Shown here in pieces: positions 1 through 11,984 of a stretch of DNA of 64,000 nt. The stretch lies in contig LSSK01000096.1 of assembly GCA_001969505.1 (NCBI GenBank), positions 7,847 through 71,846 on the forward strand. The letters run 5' to 3'. Below the pieces are notes generated by a model. It saw only the letters and a list, made by a program, of their open reading frames with translations, was not told the DNA's origin and made no database searches. The position numbers and the translations under genes were made by a program. Every line of letters starts with the position of its first letter. Positions within the stretch are counted from its first letter, which is position 1. This DNA comes from Zancudomyces culisetae. Lineage: Eukaryota > Kickxellomycota > Harpellomycetes > Harpellales > Legeriomycetaceae.

Positions 1-1223
1 GGGGGGGGGGGGGGGTTGGTTCAACATGATAGGCCAGCTATTGTAATGGAGTTGTGCAAAATCGAATTTATAGCATAGCACCAGCGTGACTGTGAGTCAA
101 GCAAAGTTAAAAATGTAGTTTAGGAAAACAAGGAACCAAAAGCAAGTAATCAAGAATCACAGAAAATCGCGATAAAACAGAGTGAAGAAAAAAGAAGAGT
201 AATTCCAGTACAATGGTACTGAGAATGAGGGAAAAGGGGGCGATAAAGGGTTGGTGTTTATATCATTGTGAATGGTATGTAATGGTAAATATGGAAAATG
301 AAAAAAGGTATGGATATAAGAACAGTGGTATTCGAATAAATGTGCTTAGTAACACGGGCTGAGTTTATTTGAAATCTGCTTTCCGTAGGTCAAAAGGCAT
401 AGGGTGTATAATCACAGTTGAATAGCTTTAAGCATTTACTTTTAAAACAATATGAAAGGTCAATACTCAAATAAATCCGCGGAACTTGGATTTAAAAAAA
501 TCGGGTAGCAAACCAGAATCTAATAATTTACCCATTCAGAATAAGAACAAAAAAACAAACAAACAAGAGAAAAGGGAAAGAGAAATACAGAGTGAAAGAG
601 AAAGTGAAAGAGTAAGTGAAAAAGGAAAGAAAAATTACGGAAATAAAATAAAAGTTTGCTAATCTAATCCCAAAAATAGAGCGGAAATTTGCTGGAATTC
701 TTCAAATAAAAACAAAAATCCAACTAAAAAGAAAACGAGTTACCACAAATAATAAAAAACAAGTATTTAGGTTAAAAAAGGATAAAAAGCAACAAAAACG
801 ATTAAACAGGGGTAAGCGTGTTGGTGTATTTATCGAAATACGAGGCACAAACGAATTAAGATAATTAGTGGGATCAATATAACGAACAAAAACGGTAGGG
901 AAAGGTGCAATAAATGCAAAGCGATGACACTTGTGCAATCGAAACTCTAACTGATAAATAAACGAGAAAGAGATAGTATCAAGGGTAATAGCGATCAGCT
1001 GTATAGTATTCGGATTAATAAAGGAAATTTGTGAATTTTTTTTATTAGCAGTGAGCGGCATATTATATATCCAAAAGTAAATATTGGCTTAGCTAAAGAG
1101 AATAGCGAGAGATATATAGGGTCTAGATATTTTTTTTTTTATAAAAAAAACAAATTTGCAAATCCAACAGGTTGATTGGGATTTTACTGCGAACAAGAGA
1201 AAAATTAAGAAAAAGTAGGAAAA
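1..1223. other. Gene-free A-rich leader region
   Basis: No convincing coding region on either strand. The first 15 bases are a run of G that looks like a contig or repeat edge. The rest is A-rich and purine-rich on the + strand and probably holds the promoter and 5' leader of the KH-domain gene starting at 1224. The open frames on the minus strand here are low-complexity and match no family I recognise. Confidence 0.6.
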
Positions 1224-3084
1224 ATGGCTGAGGAAGGAGCAGGTTTAGACGGAGGAGGTTCAAAGAAACAACGATTTTCGCTTTCGGATTATAAGAACAA
1301 ACGAGGAACCTCAGCAGGTACAGGAGCATCTAGCGAGGCCAAAAGAGACGAGAAATTTGAAACAAAGGCAGAGCTGGATGACATTCATCAAATATTACGA
1401 GGAAAGGGTATGGAAAATGAGGAGGAGGAGGAAATAGAGCGAGAAGGAAGAATGAGAGAAAGGCCACAAACACCAAATTCGAACAGCATAGAAGGAGATT
1501 GGGGGCAAGGGACAGAAATGATGGATGTGGAGGAGAGGGGAGGAGAAGAGATGGATGAGTTAAATGAGGAGAGAGATGATAACTACATGGCGGAGGGCAG
1601 TGGTGGTTGGGGAGAGGATGAAAAACGGGAGGAGTGGGTACTCGACACAAGTGGGGATCCAGAGCAAGAGAGGTACGACAATGTGAGCAGAGCAGACAGT
1701 AATGAGGGAAACGGAAGTAGGAGTATAACGAGGGGTAGGGATAGGAGTAGAAGCAGAAATGGGAGCAGAAGTAGAAGCAGAGACAGAGGTAGAAGTAGAA
1801 GTGTAGACAGAAATAGGAGTAGAGGTAGGGGTCGGGATAGAAACAATAGGGAGAGAGAGGAGAACAATGAGGGGGAGACACAAAGAAATAGGAGAGGGAA
1901 TCGGGAAAGTTCTGGGCAAAGGTAAGGCGGAGGTTTAAAAATGTTAAAAATGACATATATACAAGAAAAAAAGGGGACAGTAGTGAACGTGGAAGTGTAA
2001 ATAAAAATAGGAAAAAGAGAAAAAATTCAAGCGCAAGTCCAACTCGGGACAGAAGAAGTAGTGGACAAGGAACAGGTGAGGGAGCAAAACGAGGAAAGTA
2101 TGGTGGGCAAGCAAAGGAGGAAGAGGGAAAGACAATAACAATACGATGTGTGTTTCCATACCAGGACGGAGGGATTATTATAGGAACAAAGGGTTCACAC
2201 CTTGTAAAGCTTCGGCGGGCAGCACCAGACGTTGATCTACAAATATCAAGTAATACGGGCGATCGGCAAGATAGGCTCTTTGTGGTAAAAGGCAGTAGTG
2301 AGGATGTGTCAGAGGTAATTAGCTAGCTTGATATATTCTATTATTTACATGGGCATTGCGCTACAATAAAGTGTATATAAACGAGTGCGTGACTAATAAA
2401 TAGGCATTTGGCGAATTGGGGAAACACTTCTTGACACAAAATGCATATACAAACTTTTCAGGAGCAGCAGCAGACCAGCAGCGACCATCGGACTATGACG
2501 ACTCGGAACCACTGGTTGCAATCCGGCTGCTTATTCCTCATCGCACATGCGGCGCAATTATTGGCCAACGGAGCGAAACGCTGGCAGCTATCCGCGCCAA
2601 ATCGCGTTCCAGATACATCAATGTGTACCACAAATTCTTCCATGATTCGCGTGAACGCGTTGTGGAAATCATTGGTACACCTGCGTCGCTGCGAAAAGCT
2701 GTTTTACAGATTTGTCGCCGCATCGAGGGTTTCCTGACCCAAGATCAGCGTGATACACCTCTGTATTCTCCAAAACGCAACGGCCTTCGTGAATTTTTAC
2801 TTAACCAAGGTGCTTCTGAGCGTTCTATCAATCTTGTGTATACCAATAAGCAAACCCCAATGGCTGCTGATTCACATTCTTCGGCTTCCTACCATAACTC
2901 CTCCTCCAATCAAAACCAAACATCTTATTCCGAACGTCGTTCCTCCGATAGACATACCTCGGCTGCCTTGCCCTCTACCTCTTCCGCTAGAAACTCTTCG
3001 TATCAGAACCAGAATAGATCATCTCCTACACATTACTCTCCTCCTCCTCACAACTCCTCCTCCTCTTGGTCCAATGCCCATTAG
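1224..3084 (+). CDS. RS-rich protein with two KH RNA-binding domains (HEK2/PBP2/Rnc1-like)
   Basis: Three exons, 1224-1921, 1966-2314 and 2404-3084, join in frame to about 575 residues. The 44-nt first intron (GTAAGG to ACAAG) and the 89-nt second intron (GTAATT to TAG, with GACTAAT 5 nt before the TAG) restore one frame. The N-terminal third is acidic, then an Arg/Ser repeat region (about residues 165-230), as in SR-type splicing proteins. KH1 is near residues 300-350 with an intact GXXG loop (IIGTKGS). KH2, in exon 3, reads IIGQRSE, so the last Gly of GXXG is Ser. The C-terminus is Ser/Asn-rich. HEK2/PBP2/Rnc1-type proteins bind mRNA and control its localisation, translation or stability; that role is inferred. 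The RS tract also suggests nuclear work with the spliceosome. No third KH domain was seen. Confidence 0.75.
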
Positions 3085-4305
3085 GTAATATCTTTTTTTG
3101 GTTTTTATTTGCCTGCAAATGCTTTGCTTTGTCACCCATCTTTTTATTTTTATTTGATTTGCCTTCTTTTCTTTTTGTAGTTTTCCTTTTTTACTATTAC
3201 TATTACCATTACCATTACCTTGATCTTTACTTTTACTTTTTAATTTTAACCCTGTTTAAGCATTTGCTAACGATTCTACAGTACTATATACATCTTTGTC
3301 AAATACATTAAACCTTAAAAATTTCAAGACAAAGTGGGAATTTGCCAAACCATTTCATTATGACTAGCAGTGCTGCTTTGCCTTGCTTTGTTTTATTTTT
3401 ATTTTTTTGCTTTTTTTAATTGATCTTCCTAGCCCTGTCTTACAAAGTGCATTCCAGAGGTCATATTATGTGCCATGTATAAAAGCAATTGAGAAATACT
3501 ACTTCCGAATACTTGGTTGGTATAGTATTTCAATAAGAAATAGCCTCAATCTTATTTCAACCATATCATAATTTTGGCATTGGTTGATGGCCCAAAATAT
3601 TAACAAAAATCACATTCAAAAACCCGCCTTCAAACATGTAACAAAATATACAGTATTCATATTCTTTGCCTATCGTAGTTTTGAGAGTTATTTGATACGT
3701 TTACTGGTATGAAATGTTGCAGAATGGAAATATTAGTGAACGAAAACTCAAGATAAACTATTTGCTTAAGCCCGATTTGCCTTTTCTCACATAGTTTGCT
3801 TCAGCGCATGTGAAATATTTAGCAATAAAATGCTGAAAAGCAAAAACGTGGAAAATTTTTTTTTTTTTGGAAATTATCAATTTTTGAGCCAAATTTAGCT
3901 ATCAAGTTGAAATAGAAAATGGCAGCACTAAGAAAAGCTTTATGCAAGGGCCCCTAATTTTTTTTTCTGGCATATCTAAATCTCCTCTCCTCCCCCCTAT
4001 TCGCCCACACGATGAAAAGAATAATCAATAAAAATGGCGGAAAATGAATGGAATATGAAAAAGGAAAAATGCATTTAAAGCCTTACAGCCACTTTTTCTT
4101 TGTAGCTTTATAATCTTTTAAATATATTTTGTTTTCTGCTTTGCTTATCGTTTCAACTTTTGAGCTTAAACAAAAACAAAGCCAAGTGAGTAAATATACA
4201 CACTAGCATAGACCACAACCGACTTATACCATTATATCTAGAGTTATAAAGGTTTCCCACAGAAAAACGGCGAGTAAAACATAAATTGGAAAAGCAAAAA
4301 AAAAG
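3085..4305. other. Intergenic region between KH-protein and thiolase genes
   Basis: No supported gene. T-rich downstream of the KH gene, as expected for a 3' UTR, then A/T-rich sequence leading to the thiolase start. Only short, low-complexity frames are present. Confidence 0.6.
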
Positions 4306-5532
4306 ATGCAAACATTTATCGTAGCAGCAAAGAGAACACCATTTGGAAAATTCGGTGGCAAATTTAAAAACATCTCCGCCATCGAACTAGGAGCAGTAGC
4401 CTCCAGAGCCGCACTCCAAGCGCTCCCAGAGGAATTCCAGGCTCGTGCAGCCGCAAAAGAGGGAGGAGCAAGTGCGATTAGCAGCGTGATTTTTGGAAAC
4501 GTACAACAAACATCTCGCGATGGTGCACTTCTACCAAGACACATCGGTCTGAAAGCAGGTTTGCCTATTGAGGTTCCAGCACTTGGTGTCAACCGTTTGT
4601 GTGGATCTGGATTCCAGAGTATCATTTCTGGTGTTCAGGAGATTAAAGCTGGTGATTCAAGCATTGTACTTGCTGGAGGAGCAGAGTCTATGTCGCAAGC
4701 ACCATATGTACTCAGAAACGCACGATGGGGCACACAGTTTGGTCATGAATCATTGCCGCTCGAAGATTCGCTAGTTACCGGATTGACCGACACTTATCCA
4801 ACCAGAGTATCCATGGGTGTTACCGCCGAAAACTTGGGTAGAAAATACAATATCAGCAGAGAGCAAGCCGATCAGTTTGCGCTATCCAGCCAACAGAAAT
4901 GGAAGAAGGCTGACGAGACAAACCAGTTTGCCGACGAACTTGTACCCGTCGAAGTTCCCGGAAAAAAAGGTACCACCGAGCTCATGAACAAAGATGAACA
5001 TCCTCGCCCTGCTACTACTATTGAGGGCTTGACCCAGCTCAAACCTACATTCGAAAAGAATGGTACGGTTAATCCTGGAAATGCTTCTGGAATCTGTGAT
5101 GGCGCAGCTGCACTGGTTGTTGCCAGCGAAGAGGCATGTTCAACTCACAACCTTAAGCCACTTGCTCGCATTGTGTCGTATCACTACAATGGTGTTGACC
5201 CCACAATTATGGGAATCGGTCCTGTAGAAGCTATTCGTCAAGCTCTGGCCAAAGCAAACTTAACATTGAAGGATATGGATTTCGTTGAAGTTAACGAGGC
5301 CTTTGCTACCCAGGCTCTGGCTGTTGCCAAGTGCTTGGATATTGACATGTCCAAATTCAACGTCAATGGTGGTGCTATTGCTCTTGGTCATCCTTTGGGT
5401 GCCAGCGGTGCTAGAATTATGACTCATTTGACTCATCTTCTTGTACGCACCAAGAAACGATATGCCATCGGTAGTGCATGTATTGGCGGTGGCCAAGGTA
5501 TTGCTATTGTCATTGAAAATGCCACTCTCTAA
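4306..5532 (+). CDS. 3-ketoacyl-CoA / acetyl-CoA thiolase, ACAA2 (mitochondrial) type
   Basis: A single exon of 408 residues, the usual thiolase length. It follows animal ACAA2 along its whole length: N-terminal VAAKRTPFG, active-site NRLCGSGFQSI (nucleophile Cys99), AESMSQAPY, VEVNEAF, catalytic His in GGAIALGHPLGASG, and the proton-relay Cys in SACIGGGQG. Thiolases cleave 3-ketoacyl-CoA to acetyl-CoA and a shortened acyl-CoA, the last step of beta-oxidation, or run the acetoacetyl-CoA condensation. The C-terminus (NATL) is not a PTS1 and I see no PTS2, so the peroxisome is unlikely. Like mammalian ACAA2 it lacks a long presequence, which fits an uncleaved mitochondrial signal. A cytosolic acetoacetyl-CoA thiolase role cannot be excluded. 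The ATG at 4306 aligns with the family start. Confidence 0.9.
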   Translation: MQTFIVAAKRTPFGKFGGKFKNISAIELGAVASRAALQALPEEFQARAAAKEGGASAISSVIFGNVQQTSRDGALLPRHIGLKAGLPIEVPALGVNRLCGSGFQSIISGVQEIKAGDSSIVLAGGAESMSQAPYVLRNARWGTQFGHESLPLEDSLVTGLTDTYPTRVSMGVTAENLGRKYNISREQADQFALSSQQKWKKADETNQFADELVPVEVPGKKGTTELMNKDEHPRPATTIEGLTQLKPTFEKNGTVNPGNASGICDGAAALVVASEEACSTHNLKPLARIVSYHYNGVDPTIMGIGPVEAIRQALAKANLTLKDMDFVEVNEAFATQALAVAKCLDIDMSKFNVNGGAIALGHPLGASGARIMTHLTHLLVRTKKRYAIGSACIGGGQGIAIVIENATL

Positions 5533-6072
5533 TGTATGTTGTTTATGTACGTTGTATCTGCACTAGTCCTCATGAGCTTTGCCCATTATTGTTTTTTCTT
5601 TTGCTTTTTTCATAGATTTTGCTGGGCTCTTGCTTTATTCTGATCTTGCTTTTATAAATCAATTAACGTTTTAGTGTTGTAACAAGCATAGTAAATTGCT
5701 TTGTTGTTATTGCTGATTGCTCCCAGTAAATAGTCTCCTCTTGTTCAGTTTTGGCTGGGTCTAATCTCTATGTTAGAGATAGTAAAAAAGGGTGAGAGTA
5801 TGTACCTTTTATACCTGTTTTATGTGTTGGCTACTTGAGTGAAAAATGGGAGCATCCAAGAGTTCTCTTCAATTTTCTTTACACTATTATTTCGCCCCAT
5901 GTTTTTGTTGCTAAAAAATAAAAGGGCGCTATAAAAGAACAAGCCACTTATTTCTATTTATTATTTATTATTCTTGTAACTGCTTTATACACAACAATGA
6001 AGGTGAGCAAAAAGAAATGAATGTTGCATGCAAATAAATATTTCGATAATTGGAGCGACAAGACAGACTAAC
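5533..6072. other. Intergenic region, thiolase 3' side to small unknown gene
   Basis: T-rich 3' flank followed by a short upstream region. It contains ATG-AAG followed by GTGAGC at 5997-6008, which may be a two-codon first exon of the next gene. Nothing else is recognisable. Confidence 0.5.
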
Positions 6073-6495
6073 ATGGAAAAGGAAGATTCTCAACTAAAAC
6101 AAACAGCCTCCAAATTGATTGCTTTCTATTCGGAACAGCAACTACAATATTACAATAGTATCACAATCGATCTGAAAACCCTGGCTGACAGCAATAAACG
6201 TAACATTTTGCGCAACAAGCAGATTGTAAACAATCTGTCAATGTCAACTCGGACCAGCATGAACACTCGTAACAACTATAGTAGCAAGAGTAGTAGAAAT
6301 TTCGGTTTTACGGGCCAAGATCAGGATGAAAATGACTACTTGGACCCCAGCTCAAGCTCGTTCTCAGCCTCAGGCGACGGTAGTAAAAAGACGAATGTGA
6401 ACGCACTGGATATTGCCATTTTGAACATTCAAGACTGCTTGCAAATCGCGAGCATAATCAACAACAATGCCAACATGTTTGATAAATACTTGTAG
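6073..6495 (+). CDS. Small hypothetical protein, Asn/Ser-rich with helical ends
   Basis: 140 residues from ATG 6073, which sits in good context. I do not recognise the family. The first 50 residues look helical (FYSEQQLQYYNSI), the middle is Ser/Asn-rich and probably disordered, and the last 30 form another likely helix (LDIAILNIQDCLQ). The layout would suit a small complex subunit, but nothing shows which. Alternative start: ATG-AAG at 5997-6002, then an intron from GTGAGC to AAAAG at 6081, with a GACTAAC branch-like motif just before its end; that gives MKEDSQLK instead of MEKEDSQLK. The gene converges on kanadaptin, with 335 bp between stops. Confidence 0.5.
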   Translation: MEKEDSQLKQTASKLIAFYSEQQLQYYNSITIDLKTLADSNKRNILRNKQIVNNLSMSTRTSMNTRNNYSSKSSRNFGFTGQDQDENDYLDPSSSSFSASGDGSKKTNVNALDIAILNIQDCLQIASIINNNANMFDKYL

Positions 6496-6830
6496 TAGAT
6501 TTATTTGTATTGTTTATCCATCGCTGTGTGTCTGAAATTTCATGTATTAATTAATATACAGTCGAGAGGAAACGGAAATACACATAGTGAGGATCATTGT
6601 AACTTAACCAAATCTTGGAACAGCAACTTTTTGTATTTTTATGCACTTGAGCGCGTTTAGCCTTTTGATGTTCCGCAAACACATCATAGTAAATTTGAAT
6701 ACACATTTTAACAAGGGATGTTTTTCTTTTTTTTTCTTTTTTTGTAGGGGAAATATGGAAGAGGGTGTGAGAGACTTAGGTGGAAAATAGTAAAAAAAGT
6801 AAAACCTACTAAAAGGTACAGGGTCAATGT
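6496..6830. other. Convergent intergenic region
   Basis: 3' flanks of two converging genes. T-runs on both strands could serve polyadenylation. No gene seen. Confidence 0.5.
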
Positions 6831-9013
6831 TCAGTATCCATATTTGTCATTTAATGATGTTCTCCCATCACCGCTTTGGCCCGCTGGGGGTTTCCATTCT
6901 TCATACTCTGGAAATTCTTGATATTTGAATTTTTTGCTCTGATCCTTCACATCTCTTCCGTAGTCCTTTTCAGCACTCGACTGAGTGTGATGCTTATCTA
7001 GACCTGAGACCAAATCACTTGGTGCAGGCCTTTTGTGATTATTGGTATCAGTGGTGATATACGTATTACCACTCATCATATGTGGCGGTTTTAATGGAAA
7101 GGATAATGTCTTCTGTTGTGTGCTTTCCCTATTCTTACCCAAGTTTTCTGTTTTTTCCCCTGCACTCTCTGTGTGATTATTATCCGAGACATCATTATTT
7201 CTACTTTCAACAACATGCTGCTCGTCAGCAACAAAGTCTGTCTTGTAAGAAACGACAGGCTTAGCTACAACCATATCTGTACTCCTGGTGGGCTTCGCAA
7301 TCTGCAACAAAGCGTTGGTGGCGGCGATTTGCTTTTCTAGCTCTTTCAGATCATGCTCCAGTTCTTGTCTTCGCTTGGAGTTTGATTGCCTCTGCAATCC
7401 ATAAATTATGTCATCTATTTCGTCGTCCTCACCTTTGTTTTGTCTTCTACCGCCTTTATTTTCGTTTCGTTGGTTTTCCCGATCAATTTCCAAAATTGAA
7501 CTTTGAATCTCGTTTTTTTTTTGATACAGATTATCGATCTTTTGTGCCAGGCTTTCGTATGTTTCGACACCAGGTCTACCTTTTTTTACACTTAAACTAC
7601 CAGGTTCTGATTTCGCCGAGTCTTTTGATGAAATGGTACGATCATAGTATTCATCATCTTCGTCATCATAATCATCGCCAACTTTCAGCCCTTTCCTTCG
7701 TCGATGTATCCCCCCGGCTTCCGCACGCTCCCTCTCAAAAACTCCTGCCTTGTCAAGCAACTCACAAGCATCCAATGCCGCCATGTGCACAGCTTCTTTT
7801 TTTTTCGTTGCCTTTCCGATTGCGACCATTGAGCCCATTCCCATCATCATTTCCCTATCGCTATCTACATCATCATTCCCATCAAAACGAGCAACAGTAT
7901 CCTGACCATACTCTCTTTGGGATAGTTCTGCTGCGTTATCCCCGTCCCCTATTACATCTGCTGGTATCTGTATTTTTGCCACAAATTGTCTTGTCATACC
8001 CTCTTCCTGCTCCACCTCAAATTCCATGGTATAGCCATACAATGCTAGAATCCTTTGTAGTGCCCTTTTGGGATCTGTTAAATACTTCTTTTCCTTTATA
8101 CCATGCTTCAGCTCTTCATGTCTTTCTGCTTCTCTCACCATTTGCTCTGCGTTTTTTTCTCTTGCTGTTACATTTTTACGTCTTATTTGCTCTTGTTCTT
8201 GCTGCCTTGCTAGTTCTTGATCTGTATTGTATTTCTCGTCATGCGTTCCAAACACGAAAATGCGTGAACTTGCCCCAAACCGAACCATATCTCCAGGGCG
8301 TACTATTGTATATTTTTTGGGTTCTATCGGCTTTTTGTTCAGATACGTTTTGTGTGTACTATTCAAGTCAAATAAATAGCCATTTCCATCTTTACAAAAT
8401 TGAATAACCGCATGGTATCGCGATATCGACTATATAGTTGATATTTATGAGTTCATTTAAGTAAAAAGTTAGGTTCTTAATTTACAATCTACAGTGATAG
8501 GTTTGGCCGCACCAAATAAACATTAATTGGATGCTTACCGGATGTTCAAGTGGTACGTCGCAATTAGGCAGTCTCCCTAAATAATAGATAGTTTTTTTGT
8601 GTGGTTTTAGATCCCGATAATATTACACTACTTTAAACTTAACATCATGCAGAAAATAAATAAGAAACGAATTATGAGCAAGATTGTGCTTCTTAAATAC
8701 GTGTAATACCGAAAAACAACGTACCTACTACAAAATAATCCTGATCCACGTCTAATTCTACTTCCTGTACAATTTTTCCTTCTTTAATCGCCTGTAAGTA
8801 GTAAGGTCGTTCAGGCTCGGTTCTGTTTTCTGGAGCTGTGTAGTCCAATTTTGGAATTCCCCTTGGCTGCTGCTGCTGCTGTTGTTTTTGTTGATTTTCT
8901 TCTTTAGTAGCATGTGCGAACTCCGCTTTGTTCGAATCCGTTTGATTTTGCCGAGCCGTTTTTTGGTCCGGTTTAGGAAGTTGTGGTACCTTGAATATCT
9001 GGTTGTCTTCCAT
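6831..9013 (-). CDS. Kanadaptin (SLC4A1AP) orthologue: FHA plus dsRBM-like protein
   Basis: Three exons, 9013-8725, 8576-8539 (only 38 nt) and 8429-6831, give about 641 residues. The FHA domain spans the two splice junctions: PYYLQAIKEGKIV, then GRLPNCDVPLEHP, then SISRYHAVIQF and DLNSTHKTYLNKKP. Next come the kanadaptin-specific DPKRALQ and KKKEAVHMAALDACELLDKA (dsRBM-like) segments, a coiled coil, and the diagnostic C-terminus PPAGQSGDGRTSLNDKYGY, nearly the same as the human protein. A polyglutamine tract (8868-8890) precedes the FHA domain. Kanadaptin is a nuclear phosphothreonine-binding protein linked to spliceosomal complexes; its exact role is unclear. The ATG at 9013 was chosen over an in-frame upstream GTG. 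It is divergent from mS29. Confidence 0.92.
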
Positions 9014-9900
9014 TTCGACTTCCACCTTTATGAATTTTCGGTTTTATCCCGTGAAATGGAATATGTGTTATCGTATGCTTCAAAGTACTCTTTCAAAGCT
9101 GTGCATCAAGGTGGAATATTATTACAATGCTGATGTATTTCAATATTATAATATAGTTGGTGTGATTTTCGCCATTTCCTATAAACACTGCTTATGGACA
9201 GGTGGTTTTATTTTTTTGTACACGAAATACAACAACCTATCAGGAATGAAATCTACAACACAAAAATCGACGCAAATGAATGGAGCTATTGCAAGGCTCA
9301 TGGTGCGTTTTTACTGAAAAAAACGCGGATTGCAGCAAAGCATCAGTTTATTTTTGCAAATACAAGACTTTGGCCTGTAGAGATATCATACTAGCATATT
9401 TTCTGATCTGGTTATGAGCATTTTTCAGTTTGCTTTTGTCATAGCCACCCCTTTAATTGATTAATGAAAAATATAGATCCGCTTTTTGAGCCTAGCTTGA
9501 ACAAAGTCTCATAAAAAAAATTTTTCGGTTACCTTTTTACTTGGGAATTTGGCGAGATTCAGTTGAACTGCTCAAGGTGGATTCTGCACTCCAATCGTTA
9601 AACTTTTGTTTATTTTTTTTGCTTTATTTGGCTGCCGCTTTGATTTGGGCAGAGCAGTCAAATGCTAAATTGGTAGATAATAAAAAAAAATTTAGATATT
9701 TGCAATCAATTAGAGGCATGTTTTACAGGTTCAAAAGGATTTGATTTTTCGATTGATACTGATATTCGTAGCTTGACGATCACATTTTAAGGAAGAGCAA
9801 AAATCTAGATTACAGAAGATAAAGTTCATTTCTCTACTCGAATATTCGACAGGATACATATAACGGCTACAAATACCAATTTGGATAATCGATCAAATAA
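9014..9900. other. Divergent intergenic region between kanadaptin and mS29
   Basis: Shared upstream region of two divergent genes. Short open frames on the + strand between 8991 and 9744 have unremarkable composition and match nothing I know. Confidence 0.5.
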
Positions 9901-11984
9901 ATGAATCACGCAGTAAAAGGATTATTGTTGGTGCGAAATAAAGGCGCCAATGCACTTGTTACAAGACAAGCGGCTTTTTTTAGCACTTCTAATTTACAAG
10001 CGGCAGTAAAGCGAAGAGGTAGAGTATATTTTTCATAAATTTCATGAATTTATTTTTTATATGCTTGTACATAAACCAGCCGGGAATGCATATTCATACT
10101 CTAGTACAATCTAATTTAAATCTTTTACGTTTTCAGAGGCTGATAGAACAAAATCTTCGTCGTTTGTGAAGAAAGGAAGAACGTCAAAACAAAAGGTAAA
10201 GCGTGTGTTTGTTACTTTCTGCTGATTTATTCTTGTTAATCGTGATTCTAATCTAGGAATTTGGACAATAAAATTTTGCTGGATGAAAGTAATGTTTTTG
10301 TGCTTTTAAAAAAATAGGGCGAGGATGCAGGTGAAGGGGGCAGTGCTAAACCCGAGAAAAACTCGTATTATTATAAAGCGCCAAAATCAGTAGAACTCGA
10401 GGTTTTGACACCTGTAAGCGTTGGAAAATCTTACATTCGCGATATATAATAGTAGTTTTTTCTTTTAAGAAGAAAAAGCAAACTCATAAATGATATGATT
10501 CTTATAGGAAAAGCCAAGTAGTGAATTGGTAAATAAAATTCTGGAGTTGGATTCTGAGGTCATTCGTAAAATTGGATTGGAAAATTTGCCGAAAGAGCTG
10601 CTCAGTAGTGTAAGCAATATACTATTTCCCAAATATTATCAGTCGATAGAGAGAGTTGGGTGTAGTAGTAGGAAATATGTTTGTAACTGCAAGACTCTAA
10701 GTGGTTAATTATTTATCAATAACTATTAGTTTGAGACATTAAACAATACCGGGTTGCTATTCCGGAAAGAGAGTCTAGAAATATTAGAAAAGGTTAAGGG
10801 CAGTGCAAAAGCAACGGCCAACAACAGTCTAATTATAGGTAAAATTACACACTGGTTTGTTATCTATAGAGAATAGACACCATGAAATTATACTTGGAGA
10901 TTTAGTAGCCGCAGCTAAAGTAATAGATAACCAAGAACATACTATTAATTTGGATTTCTTGATAATAATAGATGGTAAATCAGGAACAGGAAAGAGTGTT
11001 CTTTTGCTTCAGTCGGTATTGTGGGCCTTGAATTCTGGCTATTTTGTAGTGTATGCTAGCCAAAGTAAGTAAACACTATATCGGTACAAATACAAAGATA
11101 AATACAGACATATATACAAATACAGATACGTATGTTTGTATCTAGTGTCTTTATTTATTGAAAGAAAGAAAGAGATATACTGGTTTTACTAATCTTGAAC
11201 TAATGCAAAATAAAACAATATAATAGCTAACAATTGGGTCGATTCAAGTCAGGCCTACTCTCCATCCGCGTCAGATCCGTCAGTCTTTTTACAAAACAAT
11301 CTGGTTTCAAGACTGCTCAACAGTATTGGTTCGCTGAACGATCCACAGATCACAAAAAATACAATCAAAACAGAGAAAAACATAGTAATAGGAAAGGAAA
11401 CAATTCCAGCTGGCACTAGCCTTGACGCACTGATAACGTATGGTGTTAGATACCCAAGTGTATCACATGGCGTTTTGGATGCCATACTCAAGATAGTTAC
11501 ACAACAAACCCAAGTGCCTGTCCTCATAGCTATCGACCAGGTCAACACCTTGTTTTCACCCACCAGCTACACTGACCTGGATCACAAACCAATCCATGCC
11601 TCCCAGCTCAAACTGGTTTCAAGCTTTCTTCCATTTTTCTCCAATCCAATTTCCAATGGCATCTGTATTGGCGCCTCATCCAAGCTCGATTCACGCTTTC
11701 AGCCATCATTTTTGATCAAAGATTCTGACTATGACTTTACCTCGCCAAGTTTTCTGAATACCAACTATACCACTCGTTCAGTATCTCCAAACGTGAGTTC
11801 GAACATTCTTCGCGTAAATTCCTTCGACTTTGCGGAGCTTTCGGTCGTATTATCTCACTACTATGCCTCCGCGTTGCTGAACTATGAACCTAGCCAAAAC
11901 GTTCAACTTAAGTTTTGGTCTACTACTTCGGGTAACCCCTCAAAGTTGTTTAAAGCATGCACCAGATACGATGTTGCCACATAG
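9901..11984 (+). CDS. Mitochondrial small-subunit ribosomal protein mS29 (DAP3/Rsm23)
   Basis: Seven exons: 9901-10018, 10137-10195, 10318-10413, 10508-10609, 10730-10838, 10972-11064 and 11227-11984; phases match throughout and give about 444 residues, close to yeast Rsm23. Exon 1 encodes a basic, Ser-rich mitochondrial presequence ending near AAFFSTSN. The P-loop IDGKSGTGKSVLLLQ is split by intron 5. Later landmarks are NNWVDSS, a Walker-B-like PVLIAIDQVNTLF and a DAP3-like C-terminal domain. mS29 is the GTP-binding protein of the mitoribosome small-subunit head. For intron 5 I chose the acceptor at 10971 because it joins LII directly to DGKSGTGKS as in other DAP3 proteins. A 32-nt alternative intron would add about 34 unaligned residues. 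Confidence 0.88.

Noticed and set aside
1330-1956. 208-codon minus-strand frame opposite the RS exon of the KH gene
   Set aside because: Composition (Leu/Pro/Ser/Tyr) is the mirror of the AG-rich repeat; no start context or family match.
10839-10971. Short 32-nt alternative intron in mS29 that would add about 34 residues before the P-loop
   Set aside because: The 133-nt intron gives direct LII-DGKSGTGKS continuity expected for DAP3 and a normal intron length.
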